Part shown: positions 7,186 to 16,100 of the stretch, piece after piece
How positions within the stretch are numbered: the first letter of the stretch is position 1
How the letters are laid out: every line of letters begins with the position of its first letter
Assembly (NCBI RefSeq): GCF_007990755.1
Contig: NZ_BJXA01000009.1
Coordinates: forward strand, 62,001 to 126,000
Direction: 5' to 3'
DNA: 64,000 nucleotides
Origin: Nocardia ninae NBRC 108245
GTDB lineage: Bacteria; Actinomycetota; Actinomycetes; Mycobacteriales; Mycobacteriaceae
Program-made: the position numbers and the translations under genes
The notes under the pieces: model-generated
Seen by the model: the letters and a program-made list of their open reading frames with translations, nothing else
What the model was told of the DNA's origin: nothing
The model's database searches: none

Positions 7186-7919
7186 CCGAGATTCCCGCCG
7201 TCAGGCACGGTCGGCAAGTTGTGGTTGTTGTTGGTGCCGGTATCCCACTTGTTCACTGACAGAGCCGATCTCACGGTTCCGCCGTAGAGCATGTGCCAGT
7301 CGCGGGAGTGGCCTGCCTCTAGTCGGACGATGAACTTGTCGTCGTCCGGGATCACGAAAGTGTGTGAGAACGAGGCAGTTTCGGAGCCGTACGGGGTGAT
7401 GACCATGTCGAATCTGCGCTCGGTGTAAATGGTGAGCGTATCGGCGTAGACAACGACGACTCGTGCGGCGGCGGCAGTGTTGGATTGGCCCCAACCGCTC
7501 GGCGCGGGGTACCACGTGATGTGGGCGTCGCAGCGCCACAACCCTTTTCCCGCAAGCTTGATGCCACTCGCCTCCAGTGAGGTGCCCTTGCGCGGCCCGA
7601 GCTGGGTATCGAACGGCAGCAACCGCCACTCACCGTTTCCACGGAGGTTCCAGTTCTTCGACAGAAACAACGAGCAGTAGCCGTTGACCGATTCGAGCAG
7701 GTCCAGCCGGTCTTTCAGCGCAAGTTGGGAGTCTTCGAAGTTCTTCAGGTCGTCTTTGAACGCGTTGTCGACGGCTTTCAGTTCTCGCTGCGCGCCCTTG
7801 TACGGGGCGAGCATTCCGCCGGAGATGATGGCTTTGGCCGAGTCCTTGGTGATGTCGGAGCCGTATCGGCCGCCGACAACCCACGCGCCGTCCGGCGCGG
7901 ACCCTCCCGGAGTCGTCAT
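7182..7919 (-). CDS. putative minor tail protein, paralogue of 6319-7185
   Basis: 245 residues. Ribosome binding site GAGGT, directly downstream of an ACAACTGAATA element. N-terminus M-T-T-P-G-G-S-A-P-D and C-terminus P-T-V-P-D-G-G-N-L-G pair with the following gene. A coiled coil at ~40-80 is followed by a C1q/TNF-like beta region (G-K-G-L-W-R-C-D-A-H-I-T, S-F-S-H-T-F-V-I). This is a common plan for short tail-fibre proteins. The assignment is by architecture and location. Confidence 0.6.
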   Translation of the reverse strand: MTTPGGSAPDGAWVVGGRYGSDITKDSAKAIISGGMLAPYKGAQRELKAVDNAFKDDLKNFEDSQLALKDRLDLLESVNGYCSLFLSKNWNLRGNGEWRLLPFDTQLGPRKGTSLEASGIKLAGKGLWRCDAHITWYPAPSGWGQSNTAAAARVVVVYADTLTIYTERRFDMVITPYGSETASFSHTFVIPDDDKFIVRLEAGHSRDWHMLYGGTVRSALSVNKWDTGTNNNHNLPTVPDGGNLG

Positions 7920-7952
7920 CGGCTACCTCGTATTCAGTTGTGTGCCTGTCGA

Positions 7953-8252
7953 TCACAGGTCTTCGTAAATGTCCTGTGGCACAGGCGGAACCGGTGGCGT
8001 GCACCGTTCCAGCAAGACGGCAACGTACTTCAGAGCGATGCGGTACTTGCGTTCGGTCGTAGCGAGCTTGCCTTCGAGGCTGGCGACCCGGTCCCGTAGG
8101 TCACGGATCTCGTCCCGCAGCGGTTGCAGGACGGAGTTGAAGTCAGAGCGCTGGGATTCCAAGCTGGGGAGCCGCCCGCCGTAATAGGTGATCAGGGCGA
8201 CTGCCAGCGCGCTCAGCAGAGTGGCGACAGTCGCCAAGATCGCGGGCAGCAC
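7953..8252 (-). CDS. small membrane coiled-coil protein, possible lysis accessory
   Basis: 99 residues from a GTG two bases after the holin stop. One N-terminal transmembrane segment (A-T-V-A-T-L-L-S-A-L-A-V-A-L-I) is followed by a long charged coiled coil (L-R-D-E-I-R-D-L-R-D-R-V-A-S-L-E) and a Pro-rich tail. Its position next to the holin suggests a second holin, antiholin or spanin-like accessory, as in many actinobacteriophage lysis cassettes. The role is inferred. Confidence 0.6.
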   Translation of the reverse strand: MLPAILATVATLLSALAVALITYYGGRLPSLESQRSDFNSVLQPLRDEIRDLRDRVASLEGKLATTERKYRIALKYVAVLLERCTPPVPPVPQDIYEDL

Positions 8253-8255
8253 TGG

Positions 8256-8468
8256 TTACCGCTTGAACTCGTCGCGGTGGCCCCAGCTGACGTTCAGCTT
8301 GGCCATGAGCGAAGTGACGGCCACGAACAGAGTGCCCAGGGCGTTGAGGACGGTTTCGATGTCGCCGTCGATGCCCGCAGGCAGGACGTTCATCGCGACC
8401 AGCAGGCCAGCGACGGTGGTCGCGACGAGGTACAGCTTGTCGCGGACAGCGGGGGTGAAAGTGAGCAT
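8256..8468 (-). CDS. holin
   Basis: 70 residues with two hydrophobic segments (L-Y-L-V-A-T-T-V-A-G-L-L-V-A and V-L-N-A-L-G-T-L-F-V-A-V-T-S-L) joined by a short acidic turn, and a charged C-terminus, typical of class II actinobacteriophage holins. It lies 4 bases after the endolysin stop. The end of the endolysin gene (ACAACTGAAGAAGGAC) provides the ribosome binding site and also resembles the ACAACTGAATA element. It should open the membrane to let the lysins out. Confidence 0.75.
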   Translation of the reverse strand: MLTFTPAVRDKLYLVATTVAGLLVAMNVLPAGIDGDIETVLNALGTLFVAVTSLMAKLNVSWGHRDEFKR

Positions 8469-8472
8469 GTGA

Positions 8473-9462
8473 TCAGTCCTTCTTCAGTTGTGCGTCGATC
8501 GTGGTTTGCAGGTGCGCGACGGCCTGTGCCAGCGCGTCGAGCTTGTCGTTGGCATCCAGCGCGCTGCCGTGTGCTGCGGCGGCATGCCCCAAGACGGTCT
8601 CGGCGGTGTTGCGCTTAGCGCCGTCGCGATAGGGCAGGATGCGCAGGGTGGCTTCGAACACCAACTGGCCCAACGCCTCTGGCACCGAGAGCCGGTCGAC
8701 AATCCGCCCGAGCGCGACGGAGAATCCGTCGAAGGGCTTGAGGAACTTCCAGCCGGTGTTCCCGGCCAGCGAGTCGGTTGCGTCGCCGCGAATCTGGTAC
8801 AGCGCGTCTTCGGCTGTGCTCATCGAATCTCCTTCAATACCAAGCATTTCGAGTAGTTCCGGCAGGTCCATGCCGGTGTAGTTCATGTCGCACCGACCGA
8901 ACGGCGGGCACAGGATCGCGTCGCCGTACTGGTGGGCGAAGCGGCCGGGGAAGTCGTAGGAGTCGCCAGGGGTGCCGTTGTAGTGCGGGACCACCAGCAG
9001 CAAGTCCTGCGGTCGTGATTGCCACAGCGTCGGGTCGGCGCGCGGGTTGTAGTAACCGATCACACGTCGCGGGTCGCCATACCAACCGCGCAGCCGGGTG
9101 ATCTCATCGTTCGCCTCGGCGGACACATCCCCGGAAATCCGCCCGCCTGCGGACTCGACATCGACCATGCTGACCACGCGCGGATGCCGCCAGAGCCCGG
9201 ATTCTTCGAGCAACTGCCGATGGAGGTCACAGTTGGCTTGATCCGGCCACAGAAAGTAGTAGACGATCGCGACACGCAACCGGCCGTCGTCGAGCATTGT
9301 CCTTACCCGCCGGGCGTTCTCGGCGAATACCACGTCGGCACGGTCCCCGGAGTTCGAGCGGAAGGCGAAGACCGGGTGCGGATAGGTGTCGTCGATCGGG
9401 ATCGGCCGCTTGCTCGCGTCGACCTGGAACTGGCTCACATCGGCCCAGTACACCCCGCTCAT
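8473..9462 (-). CDS. endolysin, GH25-like muramidase domain
   Basis: 329 residues; the ATG overlaps the upstream stop (ATGA). The start M-S-G-V-Y-W-A-D-V-S-Q-F-Q, the M-V-D-V-E-S-A-G segment near residue 98 and G-Y-Y-N-P-R-A-D fit the TIM-barrel glycosyl hydrolase 25 lysozyme family (N-terminal Asp and the D-V-E acidic pair). The catalytic part runs to ~residue 205. The last ~115 residues are helical and end in L-K-K-D. They may bind the wall or multimerise, and can probably also be made on their own from an internal start. Confidence 0.78.
   Translation of the reverse strand: MSGVYWADVSQFQVDASKRPIPIDDTYPHPVFAFRSNSGDRADVVFAENARRVRTMLDDGRLRVAIVYYFLWPDQANCDLHRQLLEESGLWRHPRVVSMVDVESAGGRISGDVSAEANDEITRLRGWYGDPRRVIGYYNPRADPTLWQSRPQDLLLVVPHYNGTPGDSYDFPGRFAHQYGDAILCPPFGRCDMNYTGMDLPELLEMLGIEGDSMSTAEDALYQIRGDATDSLAGNTGWKFLKPFDGFSVALGRIVDRLSVPEALGQLVFEATLRILPYRDGAKRNTAETVLGHAAAAHGSALDANDKLDALAQAVAHLQTTIDAQLKKD
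8821..8835 (-). promoter_or_regulatory. internal ribosome binding site and start in the endolysin gene
   Basis: GAAGGAG, five bases, then ATG (8823-8821), in frame within the endolysin. It would produce the 116-residue C-terminal domain (8473-8823) separately. It is as strong as the true start sites in this operon and lies exactly at the domain boundary. Confidence 0.5.
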
Positions 9463-10001
9463 GCCGTGCCTCGGAGCTGGTCGACGACTGCGTCCCACAG
9501 TGGGTCGTTGTCGGCCTCGGCCGGAGGGGGGCCGTAGATGCCCAGGTGGCCGTTGTTCAGCCGCTCGGCGAACTCACCGATCCTCGAATCCCCCTCGGGC
9601 AGCGCCAACTGTGAATGCATCTGGTCCACCCGGTCCCAGTGCCCGCCCCAAAAGATCGTGCCTTCGAACAACCGCAGGCCGTGCTCGATGACAGCGATCT
9701 CGTCGTCGCTCATCGTCCAGCGCTGCCAAGGCAGCTCGCTCGCGTTCAAATCCACTGCGGTGCCGGACAAATGGTTGGAATTCCACACATCGTTGGTGGC
9801 GCTCCACCCCCAGTAGTCGCGCGGCCAGTAGGTGTCAATCGCCCGGACATTGACGTGCCACCACGCACACCAAGCGATCAGGATCGTGGCAGCGTCCCCT
9901 GCACGTACCTCTGGGCGTGCGCCATCGGTGCCGGGCACGACCGGGTTCACGCAGGCGGCGCGCCCGACCTGCGGCCAGCCGTTCTCCGTCATCAAAGTCA
10001 T
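9459..10001 (-). CDS. endolysin, M15-family peptidase
   Basis: 180 residues; GGGGGAGA lies before the ATG. The motif S-N-H-L-S-G-T-A-V-D-L-N (residues ~77-88) is the S-x-H-x-x-G-x-A-x-D zinc-binding signature of VanY/M15 peptidases, and the second ligand region is G-G-H-W-D-R-V-D-Q-M-H near 120. It should cut peptide bonds of peptidoglycan, complementing the muramidase encoded directly downstream with a 4-base overlap. A peptidase and a glycosidase on separate genes replace the usual multi-domain LysA. Confidence 0.8.
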   Translation of the reverse strand: MTLMTENGWPQVGRAACVNPVVPGTDGARPEVRAGDAATILIAWCAWWHVNVRAIDTYWPRDYWGWSATNDVWNSNHLSGTAVDLNASELPWQRWTMSDDEIAVIEHGLRLFEGTIFWGGHWDRVDQMHSQLALPEGDSRIGEFAERLNNGHLGIYGPPPAEADNDPLWDAVVDQLRGTA

Positions 10002-10097
10002 GGTTTTCTCCCCCGCATCCGGGCCGCGAGAGTGCGGGACGCCTGGTGGAATCGTTGAGTCAATTCTCTCTGGCCCTCCAGGGCGTTTCCAGATGAA

Positions 10098-10493
10098 TCA
10101 GCCGTCGATGACGAAGGCGAGGTTCGGTTCCGGTTTCGGGTCCTCGATGTCTCCCAGTTCACGCAGTTGGGCGAGGATTCCTTCGCGTTCTTGGCGCGTG
10201 TATTCCGAGATCTTCGGGATGGCGATCGGTTCGGGATCTTCCTCATCAAGTGGCACGTACCGTCCGGCGGGGTTGTAGGCCGATCGGGGGCCTCGGAACG
10301 GTGGCTGGTACTTCTTCGTCGCCAGCGCCGGGTCTACTCGGACACCCAACTCGTATTGGTGGATAGCGAACACTTCTGCCAGTGGTGGCGGAATCGTGCC
10401 GGGCGAGGAGCCCATGCCTGGCACGTTCACGAGTGTCGCTTTGATGGCGTCGATTTGAGCGCGTTGTTCTTGTTCGGCTTCTGTGTTGTTCAC
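10098..10493 (-). CDS. hypothetical tail-region protein (131 aa)
   Basis: GTG at 10493 overlaps the upstream stop (GTGA), with GGGAG six bases upstream. Helical N-terminal part (E-Q-E-Q-R-A-Q-I-D-A-I-K), a Pro-rich centre, and a second charged helix near the C-terminus (R-Q-E-R-E-G-I-L-A-Q-L-R-E-L). Small proteins with this layout follow the Gp37-like minor tail protein in many actinobacteriophages. Function unknown. Confidence 0.6.
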   Translation of the reverse strand: MNNTEAEQEQRAQIDAIKATLVNVPGMGSSPGTIPPPLAEVFAIHQYELGVRVDPALATKKYQPPFRGPRSAYNPAGRYVPLDEEDPEPIAIPKISEYTRQEREGILAQLRELGDIEDPKPEPNLAFVIDG

Positions 10494-11047
10494 AGCACTC
10501 CCAGTTCTTGCAGGATCGACAGGATTTCCTGGAGTCGTTCCCACGCCTCGATGACCGGGTCTTTGATGTCTCGCTGCCCGATCGTTATTTTCCAGATAGG
10601 CGCGTTGTCCCTATCCCATGACATTGCGACTTCGGTTACTTGGTCGACGAAGACCTTGCCCGGCTTCATTCCTTGGACGGTGGTGCCGACCCTGTCGCCG
10701 ACATAGAAGTGGCCGAGTCCGCGTTGCCCGATTCGATAAGGTGCACCGTCCGCCACAATTACCTCGTGGCCGGTTTGCTGCCGCGTCACCCACATGCCGG
10801 TTCGCATGGCTAACAACCATGCGAGGGTATATGCGCGGTCACCACCTTCGGCCCAATGTTCGCCATATGTGGACCATCCCAGCTTGCTTTTTCTGCCGGG
10901 AATACCTTGGGCACCGAATGCGAGCAGAACATCGGTATATAACGGGGCCAGCAAACTATCTGCAACACCCCCTAAGTCGGGCACGCCCGGAATGGCTCCG
11001 AGAATCGCGCCGACCAGGCGGATACTGGCAGAAATAGCTTCATTCAC
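10490..11047 (-). CDS. C-terminal part of Gp37/L5 gp28-like minor tail protein
   Basis: 185 residues from a possible GTG restart at 11047. It begins N-E-A-I-S-A-S-I-R-L-V-G-A and continues G-G-V-A-D-S-L-L-A-P-L-Y-T-D-V-L-L-A-F, which in mycobacteriophage L5 gp28-type proteins follows directly on the G-G-(x)-S-x-P-G-V sequence that ends the upstream reading frame. Both parts are in the same frame and separated by one TGA. So this is either a separate polypeptide started by GTG behind the hairpin, or the second half of a readthrough product. Confidence 0.7.
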   Translation of the reverse strand: MNEAISASIRLVGAILGAIPGVPDLGGVADSLLAPLYTDVLLAFGAQGIPGRKSKLGWSTYGEHWAEGGDRAYTLAWLLAMRTGMWVTRQQTGHEVIVADGAPYRIGQRGLGHFYVGDRVGTTVQGMKPGKVFVDQVTEVAMSWDRDNAPIWKITIGQRDIKDPVIEAWERLQEILSILQELGVL

Positions 11048-11054
11048 ATTCGAT

Positions 11055-11093
11055 CGTCCACCCCCTCTCGCTTTTCAGGAGAGGGGGTGGACG
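11055..11093 (-). promoter_or_regulatory. perfect 15-bp hairpin with the TGA codon in its loop
   Basis: Arms CGTCCACCCCCTCTC (11055-11069) and its exact complement (11079-11093) enclose a 9-base loop, CTGAAAAGC in the minus-strand sense. The in-frame TGA (11077-11075) lies in the loop. The 3' arm contains the only purine-rich sequence (GAGAGGGGGTGG) that could serve the downstream GTG, so pairing would hide it. Confidence 0.85.
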
Positions 11094-12184
11094 ACCCCCG
11101 GCATCGAATTCCCGCCTGCGACCACGCGCACATCTGTTGCCGGTTTATAGGTGAATTCCGACTTTTGTATTCCGGTGTGGATTCCGTCGCGATAGATCAC
11201 CCATGGGGCCTGGGGCAGCGTGCCCAGGAAGTCAGGGTCCGAGTACTCCGGCGGGGTGTTCGGGTCGCCGATGATCTCGGGGCTTTCCGTGACGCCGTCC
11301 GGCTCAATATGCACAAACGCGCTGACCAGGCCCGTGAAGAGGTCTCCGAAGAAGCTAGTGCCCTGCGGTGAGGTGTATCCCGATTTGTCCACCAGATCGA
11401 TGACCAGGCACCCAAAACGCAGCTTGGCTCCCGGCCACGGCGGTGGGTCGCCGGGCAAATACCGGCGGAAAGTCCAGGTCAGCTGAGCGTCTTCGACGAC
11501 TTTTCGGGTAGTTTCGTGAATGGATTTGAACCGAGCGTGCACGATAGCGAACTGGGAATTGTCTTGAGCGATCGCGCCGGGGGCGACGACCATGCTCCAG
11601 TTCTCAGGCTTGAAGTTCGCCCATCCATTCGGGTCCATCGGGTCGGGCGGGAGCTGCCACCACCCGTTCATCAACCGAGTTATTGCCAGTTGTGCGGTCA
11701 ATTTGCAAGCCCAGCGGGCAGGCCCGAAAAGGACCCATACCTTTGGAAATTGCACCTCGGGAGGCAAAAACGGATTTGCATAAACTAGAACGTGTTTCAG
11801 CTCTTCATAATCGTGCTTGAACAGCATTCTGAGCAGCCCGGTGCCGTCTTCGTTCTTGACAACGGTAAAGCTCTCCATGCGCCCGGACCAGCGGACTCCG
11901 TCTTTGTCGACCGTGCAATGGATATTGTCCGTAGTCCGGGTATCGACGTCGATTACCCATTCGGACATCCAATAGTCGAGTGGCAGTTCGAACGTCGCCG
12001 TGCCGGTTTCGTTGTTGACCTCACGGACATCAGCGGAGATGATGCGATGAACCGCGCCGCGCAGGTTCCAGTCGCCGTCCCAGAACCGCACCAACGGCGG
12101 TGTCAGGCGCGCTTCGCGTTCCAGCCACAGCGCGTTTTCCATCTCGGCGTAGACGGCATCGAAATCGATGGTTGTTACGGTCAT
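11075..12184 (-). CDS. Gp37/L5 gp28-like minor tail protein, N-terminal part
   Basis: 369 residues from the ATG at 12184, which overlaps the upstream stop (ATGA). Conserved W-D-G-D-W-N-L-R-G near residue 34 and a long beta-rich body are typical of the ReqiPepy6 Gp37-like / L5 gp28-like tail proteins that follow the distal tail protein. It ends G-G-N-S-M-P-G-V-V-H-P-L-S at the TGA inside the hairpin. The usual family member continues without interruption for another ~180 residues, which here form the next frame. Readthrough of TGA would give 564 residues. Confidence 0.75.
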   Translation of the reverse strand: MTVTTIDFDAVYAEMENALWLEREARLTPPLVRFWDGDWNLRGAVHRIISADVREVNNETGTATFELPLDYWMSEWVIDVDTRTTDNIHCTVDKDGVRWSGRMESFTVVKNEDGTGLLRMLFKHDYEELKHVLVYANPFLPPEVQFPKVWVLFGPARWACKLTAQLAITRLMNGWWQLPPDPMDPNGWANFKPENWSMVVAPGAIAQDNSQFAIVHARFKSIHETTRKVVEDAQLTWTFRRYLPGDPPPWPGAKLRFGCLVIDLVDKSGYTSPQGTSFFGDLFTGLVSAFVHIEPDGVTESPEIIGDPNTPPEYSDPDFLGTLPQAPWVIYRDGIHTGIQKSEFTYKPATDVRVVAGGNSMPGVVHPLS

Positions 12185-13056
12185 TGCAGCCCCCACGGGC
12201 GCGACCAGTTCCGTGGGCAACGGACCTGAAGCCCGACTCCGGCGGCGGCTTCGGTCACCGATACCGGAATATCGGTGTCCGGCGTCCACGGCGGGATGGG
12301 ATAGAGGAACGTGACGCCATTCATCAGCGACCACACCTGGCTGCCGTTCAGGTCACGCAGCTGATCAGCGAAAGGATCGGTGTTGATCCAGAAGACCTGA
12401 TTCGGATTGGCCCTCGGTGTGGAGATTTTGCGGTACTTGTCTTCCTCGGCGCGACGAAAACGGTTGTCACCCCAGGAGTAGTCCGGAATCACCCACCGGC
12501 CCGGCCCTTGCAGAACCCACTCCAACCAGATCTCTTGGTCGGTAGGATTCGACACGGTGACCATGCCCGAGGACGAAACCCCCGTCGCCACAAAGGAATC
12601 GGTGACCGGCTCCTCATACCACCAAGGGTCGGCGGCCACACATGTCATCACGACCTTTTCGACCTTGGTCATATTCGGGTCGTGTTCAGGAGTGAACTGC
12701 GGCTGCTCGGAGATCCGCAGCTTCAGAAACCGGCGCGAATCCTCGGTGGTAATCCAAAGTTTCGTGTCCTCGGAGTACGACCATGCCTTGCGCCACTCGC
12801 TGTCGTTCTCCTGCCACGAGCGAGACTCGGTGTTGCCGATGGCGACTCCGAATACGATGTCGCGCTGTAGATTTCGTTTCGCGTAGTACGTAGAGCCGAT
12901 CTGGCTGGCATGGCTGGCGTAGATTGTGCGCACCGGGGCGTCGTAGATGCCCTCGACATCTGTGCCGAGCCAGACGCCTTGTTCGCCCAGGCCGACGCCG
13001 CTGATGGTGAACCAGGAGCCATTGCAGCCCTCGACTTCGACAAGTGTCCTTGCCAT
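12181..13056 (-). CDS. distal tail protein (Dit-like)
   Basis: 291 residues. Directly downstream of the tape measure gene, the conserved place of the distal tail protein. Motifs G-V-G-L-G-E-Q-G-V-W-L-G-T near the N-terminus, A-D-P-W-W-Y-E-E-P-V near 140, and a beta-rich C-terminal half with W-L-E-W and F-L-Y-P-I-P-P resemble mycobacteriophage L5 gp27-type minor tail proteins. It should form the ring joining the tail tube to the tip. Preceded by two ACAACTGAATA-type elements. Confidence 0.75.
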   Translation of the reverse strand: MARTLVEVEGCNGSWFTISGVGLGEQGVWLGTDVEGIYDAPVRTIYASHASQIGSTYYAKRNLQRDIVFGVAIGNTESRSWQENDSEWRKAWSYSEDTKLWITTEDSRRFLKLRISEQPQFTPEHDPNMTKVEKVVMTCVAADPWWYEEPVTDSFVATGVSSSGMVTVSNPTDQEIWLEWVLQGPGRWVIPDYSWGDNRFRRAEEDKYRKISTPRANPNQVFWINTDPFADQLRDLNGSQVWSLMNGVTFLYPIPPWTPDTDIPVSVTEAAAGVGLQVRCPRNWSRPWGLQ

Positions 13057-13066
13057 GAGTCCCCGC

Positions 13067-13091
13067 TATTCAGTTGTCGCTATTCAGTTTT
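13067..13091 (-). repeat. two ACAACTGAATA-type elements before the distal tail gene
   Basis: Copies at 13067-13077 and 13081-13091 (the second is AAAACTGAATA), both in transcription sense, 11 bases or more upstream of the ATG at 13056, with the GGGGA ribosome binding site in between. Confidence 0.75.
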
Positions 13092-13103
13092 GGTGTTGCT
13101 TGC

Positions 13104-16100
13104 TCAGCGCCGGATGTATCCGGCCGCCTGTTGGCGTTGCCGCAGTTGCTCTTTGCGGATCGCCTCGTCCAAGTTGCTCACGTGGTAGTGGACGTGCTGC
13201 TCGATGACCTTCTGAATCTGTTGGCCGCCTTCGCGAATCGCGTTGTGGTTCTTCGCGATCTGGGAGAAGAACCCGGCGTCCCGCAGTCCGAGGTCACCCC
13301 GGAATCCGTCCCATTGCGCCTGGAAGAAATCGCCGACAATGCCCATCGCCTTCGGACCGAATGTGGCTCCGAACTGCTCGGGTGACATCGGCTGCTCCAG
13401 CGGCGGATCACCTGGGCCGTACCGGTCGCCAGGCGGCACAGGAGTGTCCGTGAAGTCGTCCGGGTTCACCGAGGTGTCCGGGCTCTCGGGCTCGGTGGCA
13501 ACAGCTGGGTCGGTGCTGGTTTCAGGGGTGTTGTTCGTCCCGGCGTTGGCGCTGCCGGGCTCCGGCGTTTCCTCGGTCCGGCCGCCCTGCTCGGCCTGTT
13601 TCATCCTGGCCATCAGCTTGCGGATCAGGTTCTCGACCTGCGGCAGGATCTTGGTCACGGTGTCGAATACCGATTGCGGGTTGGTGGGGTCGAGGTCGGG
13701 TACCGCGAGCTGGGCTGTGTTCGCCAGGGCTTTGACCAGCTTGCTCAGCCGTTGTGTCTGCTCGTTGGTCAGGACCAGTTCTGGTTTTCCGGAGGTGTTG
13801 AAGCCGATCCCGCCATGCGGCAGCCAGCCGCCCTGGTCGTAGCCTTTGCCTTGGAACGCAGCTGCCAGTGATCCGTATTTGGGGTCACGCAGGGCGTAGT
13901 TGATCGCGGCGCGAATGTTGGACTCGGGGTCCCAGATGTCTTCGTAGCCGGGATCTTTGTAGGTCTGGAACGTGGGATCGATGACCTGCATCAAGCCCTT
14001 GGACGGGATGCCCGCCTTGGCGTTGGAGTCCCACAGGTTGATCGCGCGAGGATTGCCGCCGGACTCCGACTTCATCTGCATCAAGACGCGGTTGGTCTCG
14101 GCGAGATTCTGGCCCTTTTCCTTGAGGATCTTTTCGACCAGGGGACGCCACTGTTCGACCCCGCCGGACAGGTCCCAAGCGCCTTGGAATGCCGCCATGA
14201 CCGGCGAGGACTGCACGGACTGAATGACGGAGTCGATCACCTGCTGCCCGAGGTTCTTGGGCAGGATTCCGCCGAACAACGAAGTTCCGGTGTCGGGGAT
14301 GTTGCCGCGCAGATCCAACATCGGGTTGACCAACAGTTCCTGGACCTGTTGTTGCAGCCCCGACAGGTAGTTCCCGGACCCTGCCGCCAGCGAGATCATC
14401 CGGCCATCGGAGAGGATCTGCCCCAGATTCGCCCAGTGGAGATGGTCGCGATGTTGGGAGTTGGTCGGCTCGCCATAGTTCGTCGGCTGGCCGTTCTTCA
14501 AGTTCTGCCAACCCGCGAGCGGCCAGTGGATGAGTTCGGTGCTCTGCGGGTAGCGCGAGTAGATCCAGCGCGCGATCTCTTGCATCGGGCCGCCGAGATC
14601 GATGGCTTTGCCCTGCATGTGGTAGTCGTAGCCCGCGCCGACCTCTTGGAATCGCTTGGCAGAGTTGAGGATTGCTCTCGGGAAGGCTGCGCGTACCGCG
14701 TCCCACAGTGAGCGCTGCACGGGGTCGATCGGATCGCTGGTGGCGACGATGCCGCCTGGTGTGATGCCTCCAGTTGCGTAGTGCTGCAACCCATCCTGGT
14801 ATCGGCGCACGCCACCGACGCCGCCTTCGCGTGCGGCGGCATTTGCACCGTGGATGTAGCTCGGCCCGACTGCGCGTACCCATTCCGGGCGCATGATCGC
14901 CTCACCGGGGCCGACCATGATTGTTTGGTTGTCGTGGCCGGGCCGGTAGCCAGGGATCAGGCCACCGCTGCTGTACCCCGTGATCAAGGGGACCTCGATT
15001 TTCCATTCGGGCAGGTCAGGCATTACTTGACGCAGTGCCGCCCAGGCATCCTTGAGGCCCTTGTTGATGACGTTGGTGATGATCCAGTTGATGGGATCAG
15101 CCACCGCACGGCGCATTCCGGACCACTGGAATCCGGCCGCGCCGACACCGGCCTGAAAGTTCGCCGCCAGGTCGGTGATGGCCTTGGTCAGCTTCGGCAG
15201 CATGTCCACGGTGATGTCGGCAATGTCCAAACCCATTGCAGGACGTAGTTTTTGGAACGCCGGGACGGCTCCCTTTTCGATCTGCTCGGCGAAGGTCACG
15301 TTCAATCCGGCTGCGCTCAAGCCGAGTTCGGTGATCGCCGGTCCGGACAGCGCGTTGGCGTCGACAATCGCTTTGGCCATGGCTGCGGCCTTGTCGGCGA
15401 TGCCGGTGAGCGCTGGCAGGATCTGCTTGTCGTACGCCTTCTCGATGGCGTCGGCGAAACCGTTGAAAGATGTAGTCGCGTTGCTGAAATCCGGCAGATC
15501 CAGTTTTGGTTGGGCAGGTGGCTTGTTCTTGGACTGGCTTGCCGGAACCTCGCCCTGCGGCGGAGTTGCCGCCGGGGGTTGTTGGCCGTTCGCTGGCGGA
15601 CTGGTCTGTCCCTCGGGAGGTGCGGCGGGACCAGGAGGCGGGGTGGCAGGGGGCTGCGTGGTCTGCGTGCCCGGCAGCGTGGGCGACGCGGGGAGGTTTT
15701 GCTCCTTGTAGATCCCGCCCAGGTAGTTCGGGTCCACGCCTAGTGCGCGGTTGAAGGCGGCGAGGTCGCCCACCACCTGGAATCGGTTGTGCCCGTTCGG
15801 GTTTTTCGCTAGCCATTGGATGGCTTGAGTCCGTGCGTCGATCAGATCGTCGCGGTTCATCGTCTTGATCGAGGGGAGTTTCGAGTTCAAGAACGGGCGG
15901 CGATCGGTGACTTGCTCGGTCGTGCCGGAGTTGACGGTGCCGATTTGGTCTCGGTCGGCCTGAGTGAGCTTTGCGCCCATCGGATCGGCGGCCGGGCCGA
16001 ACCAGGTCGGGTTGGAGACGGCGAGATCCTGGGCTTGCTGTGCCAGCGCGGTGAGCTTGTCTTGGGCGGGCTGGGTGTTGAGATCGACCTTCGGTGGGTC

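Noticed and set aside
11055-11093. Selenocysteine insertion at the TGA
   Set aside because: The TGA is in the loop, not before a hairpin at the usual distance, and no Sec genes or Sec tRNA are seen.
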